This document shows, piece by piece, positions 6,409 through 10,536 of a stretch of 10,536 nucleotides of DNA. Each line of letters begins with the position of its first letter. Within the stretch, counting starts at the first letter, position 1. The notes under the pieces are model-generated. The model was not told the DNA's origin. It saw only the letters and a program-made list of their open reading frames with translations, and did no database searches. Position numbers and translations under genes: made by a program. The stretch comes from an uncultured Sporolactobacillus sp. (GTDB lineage: Bacteria; Bacillota; Bacilli; Bacillales; Sporolactobacillaceae), in NCBI GenBank assembly GCA_900543345.1, contig UQRJ01000079.1, positions 1-10,536 on the forward strand, written 5' to 3'.

Positions 6409-6437
6409 GTACCGGGAGCTTCTACTCCGTTGTCAAG
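6409..6437 (+). repeat. 29-bp direct repeat, copy 2
   Basis: Identical to 6343-6371 and separated from it by 37 bp of unrelated sequence (period 66 bp). No third copy occurs at the same spacing on either side. Confidence 0.9.
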
Positions 6438-6492
6438 AGGGTGCAGAAAATCGGTGCGTTTTTTTTAGCAAATATAGCGTATTTATGACAAT

Positions 6493-6540
6493 CGTCCATA
6501 TATACGTACTCGTCCTTCACAAAGGCACAATATGTAGATA
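6493..6540. promoter_or_regulatory. Possible pair of NrdR boxes
   Basis: Two imperfect matches to the NrdR-box core CWATATATWG start 32 bp apart, about three helical turns. CAATATGTAG (6528-6537) matches 9 of 10 and CCATATATAC (6496-6505) matches 8 of 10; the flanks are poor. The downstream one lies between the -35 and -10 of the nrdD promoter, where repression would be expected. NrdR itself is not in the window. Confidence 0.4.
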
Positions 6541-6544
6541 TAAT
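6516..6544 (+). promoter_or_regulatory. Promoter of nrdD-nrdG
   Basis: TTCACA (6516-6521, 5 of 6 to consensus), a 17-bp spacer and a perfect TATAAT (6539-6544). The expected transcription start is near 6551, after the first ATG of the open frame at 6543, which excludes that ATG as the translation start. Confidence 0.75.
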
Positions 6545-6578
6545 GAGTGAAGTAGAACAAGAGAGAGGAATGACGGTC

Positions 6579-8534
6579 ATGGAGACGCTGACAAAAGATC
6601 CGATCATGCAGATGGTACAGGACACAATGGATCTGAAAAATATTGAAAATGAAAACGCCAATCTAGCCGAGCAGGTGTTTTCCGCCCGTAACGTCCGGGT
6701 GGCCAATTATGTGACGAAAAAATATGCGCTGGAGCATCTGCTCTCCGCGGACGTCCGGCAGGCGTTTGCCGACAACTGGATTTATATACATGATTTCAAT
6801 GCTTATGCTTCGGGCAATCACAATTGTTTGACACTCGATTTAGCAGAGGTGCTCAAGGGCGGCTTTAAAACGAACAATGCCGATATTCGCGAACCGAATT
6901 CCATATCCAGCGCCATGCAGCTGACGGCGGTGATCATGCAATGTCAGAGTAATCTGCAGTTCGGCGGGATTGCCGTCGGTACGCTCGATATCGACCTGGC
7001 GCCATACGTCGATAAGTCGTTCGGCAAACATTATCGCACCGGACTGAACTATTTGTACAACGTGACAAAAGGCGGCGACAGTGAACGCTTCCTAGCGGCA
7101 AAAGATGATTACCCGCTTGATCACCCGTACCGGCGTGCGCTCTTTTACGCATGGGACAAAACCGTCGAAGAGGCGCATCAAGGTGCCGAAGCATTGATCC
7201 ACAACTTGAATAGTCTGCAGTCACGGGCGGCCGATCAACTGCCGTTTACTTCGATTAATTACGGAACCGATACGTCGCCGGAAGGACGGCTGGTGACCAG
7301 AAGCGTGCTCGACGCAACGATTGAGGGCGTCGGGGCGCACCATTTAACACCGATTTTCCCTGTTCAGGTTTTTCAGTATTATAAGGGAATCAACGACCGC
7401 CCGGGCACGCCGAACTACGATTTGTTCAAGCTGGCGTTGAAGTGTTCGTCCCGGCGGATGTTCCCGAACTATGCCAATTGCACGGCAAGCTATTTCCCAA
7501 AACCGACTTGCAAGCAGGAGATTTTTAACACCATGGGCTGCCGGACGCAAGTGGCAAAAGATCGGTTCGGCATCAAGGGCAATCAGGGCCGCGGCAATAT
7601 CTCACCGACGACGATCAATTTGGCGAAAATCGGCATTGAGTACGGCACTTGCCTCGGTAAACGCAGCGAACCGGATATTAAGGGGTTCTGGAACAAGCTG
7701 GACCGCGTGCTGAATCTGACTGCCGAAGCATTGGTCGAACGTTTCGAGTATCAAGGACGTCAGCCGGCGAAATCAGCACCTTTTATGTACGAAAATCAAC
7801 TGATGAAGGGGAAAAAGCTGCAACCGGACGAGCCGGTGCGCGAGGTGCTGAAGCACGGCACCCTGGCAATCGGCCTGCTGGGCTTGTCCAACTGCATGAC
7901 GGCGATGTTCGGCAAGCATCAGTTTGAAGATGACGATGTCTGGAATTTTGCCTATGCCGTGTACAAGCACGTCGAGGCGTTCAAAAACGAAGCAGCGGAA
8001 AAATACGACTTGAATTTTTCCGTCTATTCAACACCGGCGGAGAATTGCTGCTACTCGATCAATAAACGGCTCGTTAAAGAATACGGTGAAATTAAAGGCG
8101 TGACCGATCGCGGTTATCTAACCAATTCGTTCCACTGCCCGGTCTGGTATCCGATCTCCGCCGAGGATAAGATCCGCAAGGAAGCGCCGTTCCACGAGAT
8201 TTCCCGCGGCGGCGCGATTACCTACGTCGAAGTCGACTCCTCGACGCAACACAACCTGCCGGCGATGGAGCAGCTTGTCAATGAAGCGATGGACGCCGAT
8301 ATTTCTTACTTTGCGATGAATGTGCAGATCGATACGTGCCGCCACTGTCATTATCAGGGAATCATCGATCATGAGTGCCCGAAATGCGGCAGCAACGACA
8401 TCGAACGGCTGCGGCGGATTACCGGTTATTTAACCGGCAGCGTCGAGCATATGAACGCCGGCAAACAGCGGGAAGTCGCCGACCGCGTCAAACACACCGG
8501 CGCCGGCCACGTCCTCTTCGACTGGAGAGACTGA
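6579..8534 (+). CDS. nrdD: Anaerobic (class III) ribonucleoside-triphosphate reductase NrdD, without ATP-cone
   Basis: Glycyl-radical enzyme that makes deoxyribonucleotides from ribonucleoside triphosphates without oxygen. The start at 6579 (651 aa) is chosen because AGAGAGG lies 9-10 nt upstream and the earlier ATG at 6543 sits in the -10 box. Active-site cysteines are C83 (NHNCLTLDL) and C289 (LKCSSRRMFPN). The C-terminal zinc site is C587, C590, C600 and C603. The radical glycine is G616 in RRITGYLTG, followed by the usual NAGKQ segment. The N-terminal ATP-cone of about 90 residues found in many NrdDs, including Escherichia coli, is absent; the protein begins close to where the catalytic domain starts. 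Upstream DNA is non-coding, so this is not a missed start. It is followed by nrdG after 2 nt. Overall dATP inhibition through a cone would be impossible, though allosteric specificity control can persist. Confidence 0.96.
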   Translation: METLTKDPIMQMVQDTMDLKNIENENANLAEQVFSARNVRVANYVTKKYALEHLLSADVRQAFADNWIYIHDFNAYASGNHNCLTLDLAEVLKGGFKTNNADIREPNSISSAMQLTAVIMQCQSNLQFGGIAVGTLDIDLAPYVDKSFGKHYRTGLNYLYNVTKGGDSERFLAAKDDYPLDHPYRRALFYAWDKTVEEAHQGAEALIHNLNSLQSRAADQLPFTSINYGTDTSPEGRLVTRSVLDATIEGVGAHHLTPIFPVQVFQYYKGINDRPGTPNYDLFKLALKCSSRRMFPNYANCTASYFPKPTCKQEIFNTMGCRTQVAKDRFGIKGNQGRGNISPTTINLAKIGIEYGTCLGKRSEPDIKGFWNKLDRVLNLTAEALVERFEYQGRQPAKSAPFMYENQLMKGKKLQPDEPVREVLKHGTLAIGLLGLSNCMTAMFGKHQFEDDDVWNFAYAVYKHVEAFKNEAAEKYDLNFSVYSTPAENCCYSINKRLVKEYGEIKGVTDRGYLTNSFHCPVWYPISAEDKIRKEAPFHEISRGGAITYVEVDSSTQHNLPAMEQLVNEAMDADISYFAMNVQIDTCRHCHYQGIIDHECPKCGSNDIERLRRITGYLTGSVEHMNAGKQREVADRVKHTGAGHVLFDWRD

Positions 8535-8536
8535 CC

Positions 8537-9070
8537 ATGGCGCAACTCGTCCAACAGGTCAAACCGCTGCGCATCCTGCAGGTCTACCGCGATTCGGTTG
8601 CCGACGGTCTCGGCTTACGCACGGTCATTTTCTTCGCCGGCTGTGGACAGGATCCGAAATGCCCGCTCTGCCAGAATCCGGAGTCGTGGGCGGCTTCCTC
8701 CGGCAAAGTCATGACAATGCAGCGGTTGATCGAATTGGCGACACAGACCAAAAACAACGAAATTACCTTCTCCGGCGGCGATCCGCTTACGTTTCAATTT
8801 GAGAATGCGCTTACGGCGGCGCGGATCTTAAAAACGCAACACGGAAAGAACATCTGGCTCTACACCGGCTATCGCTGGGAATTCGTCAGAGATTCGCCGG
8901 TGCTGTCCCAGATTCTCGCGTATATCGATGTGCTGGTCGACGGACGTTTTGTGAACAAGCTGCGCGATCTATCGTTAAAATTCCGCGGCTCGTCCAATCA
9001 GCGGATCATCGATGTACCGCGCAGTCTGAAAGCAGGGCGCGTCGTCGATATGACTGGACAAATTGAATAG
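8537..9070 (+). CDS. nrdG: Anaerobic ribonucleotide reductase activating protein NrdG (radical SAM)
   Basis: Radical-SAM activase that uses a 4Fe-4S cluster and S-adenosylmethionine to install the glycyl radical on NrdD. The ATG at 8537 is chosen because GGAGAG in the end of nrdD serves as ribosome site and it starts 2 nt after the nrdD stop, so the pair is translationally coupled. Length is 177 residues, within the family range. Family marks are RDSVADGLGLRTVIFFAGC (18-36), TFSGGDPL with the SAM-contacting GGD, LYTGY, LVDGRF and FRGSSNQRIIDV. The cluster cysteines are C36, C42 and C45, a CX5CX2C pattern instead of the standard CX3CX2C. The two extra residues lie in GCGQDPKCPLCQNPESW, with the rest of the motif well conserved, so function is probably retained. 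Confidence 0.95.
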   Translation: MAQLVQQVKPLRILQVYRDSVADGLGLRTVIFFAGCGQDPKCPLCQNPESWAASSGKVMTMQRLIELATQTKNNEITFSGGDPLTFQFENALTAARILKTQHGKNIWLYTGYRWEFVRDSPVLSQILAYIDVLVDGRFVNKLRDLSLKFRGSSNQRIIDVPRSLKAGRVVDMTGQIE

Positions 9071-9081
9071 ACAAGATTCAA

Positions 9082-9115
9082 AATAGGCGGTGGAACAATG
9101 GTTCCGCCGCCTATT
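9082..9115. terminator. Strong hairpin between convergent nrdG and DUF1861-like gene, probable shared terminator
   Basis: A 15-bp stem (one G-U pair) pairs 9082-9096 with 9101-9115 around an AATG loop, 11 nt after the nrdG stop. Read on the minus strand it is followed by TTTTGAATC, a short T-run. Read on the plus strand it has no T-tract. It may therefore terminate the minus-strand gene best and stabilise the nrdDG transcript end. Confidence 0.6.
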
Positions 9116-9157
9116 AACGGTTAACGTCGAGTATTCTTATCCAAAAAGGCCGGTTAC

Positions 9158-10183
9158 TTAAAAAAAGCCGCCTTCGGCCATGTCCTGCCATTGATCTTCA
9201 CGAATGATAATGGTTTCTTCATGCACAAAGACAGCCCGACGCAGCTCATCCGAATTCCAGTCAATGTCATATTTTTTAAATGGATCGTTAATAACGATCT
9301 TCTGCGCTTCCGCGTCGCTTGTGCCGACGAACAGGATCAGCCGCGAGTTGCCGCGAATACCGCCGCCGGTGAAGACGACGTCTTGCAGATCTTTGCGTTT
9401 GGCCGGCCCGTCAATAAAATCGCTGCGTGTCGCAATGATTTCGATCGGCGTGTGATAACCGGTCAACGGATCGAGCGTAAAAATCATTGGGTAATAATGA
9501 CGGTTGCCTTTTTCATCAAAATAGGCAATATGTCCAAGCACGCCGGCATCGCCGTTTTTCAGCGGGAAAACGCCGTTCGCGCCGCCCCATTCACCTTCGG
9601 CAAAGTGACCTTCCAGCAGCGGAGCATTCTCAATTTTTTCGATACTCAATTCACTTAAATCGCACAGGAGAAAAAAGCCGATTTTTCCTCTTCCCCCTTT
9701 CAACCCTTGCGGACGGGTCAGGACAAGAATCAGTCCGTTTGGCATTTGCCCAAGTCGTAAATCTTTCATTCCGATCGGCCCGGCAAAAAAAGGCTCGAGA
9801 TTTTTAACCGACGTCCCCCGATACAGGACCGTCCGCCAGCATAAATGACCGGAACCGTCATCCTGGACCGCTACACCGCCGAAAACGAGCAGACCGTCGA
9901 TTCGGGTCACAAACGGATCCTGAAGCGGAAAGGTCGGCATATCCTTCATCATTGTCCAAATGCCGTGTTTTTTTTCAAAAAAAGCGGTCATCGATTTTTC
10001 ACTGTCACGTTTTTCCACACGACCGGCAATGATGTGTTTCGATTCATCCTTGAACGGAGCGGTGATATTATATACATCCCGGTCGCCGACTCCGGCAAAT
10101 CTCAGCTTCTTGACATGATAGATCGGTTCGTGTCTCCGATGATATTCGGCAAGTAATGTTCTACAATCTGCGGCGCGACGCAT
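9158..10183 (-). CDS. DUF1861-like protein, possible glycosidase-type beta-propeller
   Basis: A 341-residue protein. The ATG at 10183-10181 is chosen because GGGAGGA lies 7 nt upstream; the frame continues 45 codons further up through the leader without a ribosome site. The sequence resembles the DUF1861 (MTP-1) family of lactic acid bacteria. Visible blocks are FAGVGDRDVYNITAPF (29-44), PFVTRIDGLLVFGG (90-103), KDLRLGQMPNGLILVLTRPQG (140-160), EGEWGGANGVFPL (196-208) and FTGGGIRGN (271-279). Repeated short beta-strand blocks with polar turns fit a five-bladed propeller like that of GH43/GH130-type enzymes, but I cannot assign a substrate or catalytic residues. There is no signal peptide or membrane segment, so it is probably cytoplasmic. 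It appears to be transcribed alone and convergent with nrdDG. Family assignment is from memory of conserved blocks; enzymatic function is inference. Confidence 0.75.
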   Translation of the reverse strand: MRRAADCRTLLAEYHRRHEPIYHVKKLRFAGVGDRDVYNITAPFKDESKHIIAGRVEKRDSEKSMTAFFEKKHGIWTMMKDMPTFPLQDPFVTRIDGLLVFGGVAVQDDGSGHLCWRTVLYRGTSVKNLEPFFAGPIGMKDLRLGQMPNGLILVLTRPQGLKGGRGKIGFFLLCDLSELSIEKIENAPLLEGHFAEGEWGGANGVFPLKNGDAGVLGHIAYFDEKGNRHYYPMIFTLDPLTGYHTPIEIIATRSDFIDGPAKRKDLQDVVFTGGGIRGNSRLILFVGTSDAEAQKIVINDPFKKYDIDWNSDELRRAVFVHEETIIIREDQWQDMAEGGFF

Positions 10184-10225
10184 GGACAAGTCCTCCCATT
10201 TTTCGATTGAACGTTGATGGCACTC

Positions 10226-10258
10226 CCCGCTAAGACGGAACGAAGCAGCAAGGCAGTT
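10226..10258 (-). repeat. Copy B of the dispersed GC-rich motif in the leader of the DUF1861-like gene
   Basis: Plus-strand CCCGCTAAGACGGAACGAAG plus CAGC (10226-10249), then AAGGCAGTTGC. It aligns to copy A at 5895-5916 and more loosely to copy C at 6205-6230. On the minus strand it lies in the predicted untranslated leader, about 45 nt before the start codon. Flanking TCTCCGC and GCGGGGA can pair to enclose it in a hairpin. Confidence 0.5.
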
Positions 10259-10289
10259 GCGGAGAAATCGCTTTCCACCCCCTCTTTTC

Positions 10290-10318
10290 GTTGTATAATG
10301 AGGCAATCGGTCTGTCAA
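10290..10318 (-). promoter_or_regulatory. Probable promoter of the DUF1861-like gene
   Basis: On the minus strand a perfect TTGACA (10318-10313) precedes TACAAC (10295-10290) by 17 bp; the overlapping TATACA would be at 15 bp. The resulting leader is about 100 nt. The plus strand also reads TATAAT at 10294-10299, with TTTCCA 16 bp before it, so the region may carry divergent promoters. Confidence 0.5.
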
Positions 10319-10386
10319 CCATTAACTTTTAAAAAAAATGCTTCCGCCACGATTTATTTTTTCCGCAAAAAGTTTAGCAAAATTTA

Positions 10387-10414
10387 TTGACAATTTCCAT
10401 CTAACCTGTTTAAA
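10387..10414 (+). promoter_or_regulatory. Possible promoter of the right-end partial gene
   Basis: TTGACA (10387-10392) followed after 16 bp by TTTAAA (10409-10414, 4 of 6 to consensus). It lies about 35 bp upstream of the ATG at 10450 in an A+T-rich stretch. Confidence 0.4.
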
Positions 10415-10449
10415 CTTAAAATAATCATTTTCGAAGGGAACGTTTTGCG

Positions 10450-10488
10450 ATGAATCGTTGGCAAATGGCACACGCTTACTATTACGGC
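10450..10488 (+). CDS. Partial 5' end of an unidentified gene, cut by adapter
   Basis: The ATG at 10450 is preceded by GAAGGGAA (10433-10440), a good ribosome site about 9 nt upstream, and by a candidate promoter. Only 13 residues are genomic (MNRWQMAHAYYYG); everything after 10488 is Nextera adapter. Product unknown. Confidence 0.55.
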
Positions 10489-10536
10489 CTGTCTCTTATA
10501 CACATCTCCGAGCCCACGAGACCCTAAGACATCTCG
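10489..10536 (+). other. Illumina Nextera read-2 (i7) adapter, not genomic
   Basis: Bases 10489-10507 are the reverse-complement mosaic end ctgtctcttatacacatct, and 10508-10522 are the read-2 stem ccgagcccacgagac. Bases 10523-10530 (cctaagac) occupy the i7 index slot and 10531-10536 (atctcg) begin the P7 primer. Confidence 0.98.

Larger units (their letters stand above)
5852..6492. other. Long intergenic region between aldA and nrdD, no convincing gene
   Basis: Open frames here (for example 144 codons on the minus strand, 94 on the plus) lack ribosome sites, recognisable domains and sensible composition. The region holds dispersed motif copies A and C and a tandem 9-mer GATCCGGAC twice (6062-6079). 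It also has a weak hairpin with T-tract (AAATCGC 6108-6114, GCGATTT 6130-6136, T's to 6140), the word GGGCCGATG twice (6249-6257, 6298-6306), and the 29-bp direct repeats at 6343 and 6409. Confidence 0.6.

Noticed and set aside
6343..6437. Calling the 29-bp repeats a CRISPR array
   Set aside because: Only two copies, no cas genes in the window and no match to a repeat family I know; reported as a repeat only.
6543..6578. ATG at 6543 as nrdD start
   Set aside because: It overlaps the TATAAT box and lies upstream of the expected transcription start, with no ribosome site.
8375..8536. Long upstream extension of NrdG to 8375
   Set aside because: It overlaps the conserved zinc-binding and glycyl-radical end of nrdD; the ATG at 8537 has the ribosome site and normal family length.
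9191..10156. Plus-strand frames opposite the DUF1861-like gene
   Set aside because: Antisense shadows without ribosome sites or domains.

Overview
The window is one about 10.4 kb piece of bacterial DNA (bases 48-10488) flanked on both sides by synthetic Illumina Nextera adapter, including index bases. Nothing in 1-47 or 10489-10536 is biological. The insert looks like a Bacillota chromosome of roughly 50% G+C, plausibly from the Bacilli or lactic-acid-bacterium side. The reasons are strong AGGAGG-type ribosome sites, TTGACA/TATAAT promoters, hairpin plus T-tract terminators, a DUF4064-like membrane protein, a DUF1861-like protein and a class III (anaerobic) ribonucleotide reductase. Assignment below phylum is a guess.

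Left part (48-2297, minus strand): the start of a type I restriction-modification operon. An XRE-type regulator is followed 12 nt later by hsdM, and a further frame runs off the left end just where hsdS would be expected. The operon promoter's -35 box sits inside a perfect 11-3-11 inverted repeat, which suggests autorepression by the XRE protein.

Centre-left (2298-4037, plus strand): a regulatory stretch with two more palindromes, an orphan 75-residue gene with an excellent ribosome site, then a 309-residue membrane-anchored protein of unknown function and its terminator.

Centre (4039-6500): an AldA-type lactaldehyde/glycolaldehyde dehydrogenase on the minus strand with its own terminator, then about 700 bases without a convincing gene. 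That gap holds a 29-bp direct repeat (two copies, 66-bp period) and two of three related copies of a GC-rich motif. The third copy lies in the leader of the DUF1861-like gene near the right end.

Right part: nrdD-nrdG (plus strand), the oxygen-sensitive ribonucleotide reductase and its radical-SAM activase. They are coupled, with a clear promoter and a possible pair of NrdR boxes. NrdD lacks the N-terminal ATP-cone and NrdG has an unusual CX5CX2C cluster motif. A convergent DUF1861-like gene follows on the minus strand, then a divergent promoter region and the first 13 codons of a plus-strand gene cut by the adapter.

No complete new defence system or mobile element is visible. The most unusual items are the NrdG cysteine spacing, the dispersed motif family, the 29-bp repeat pair and the XRE operator architecture.
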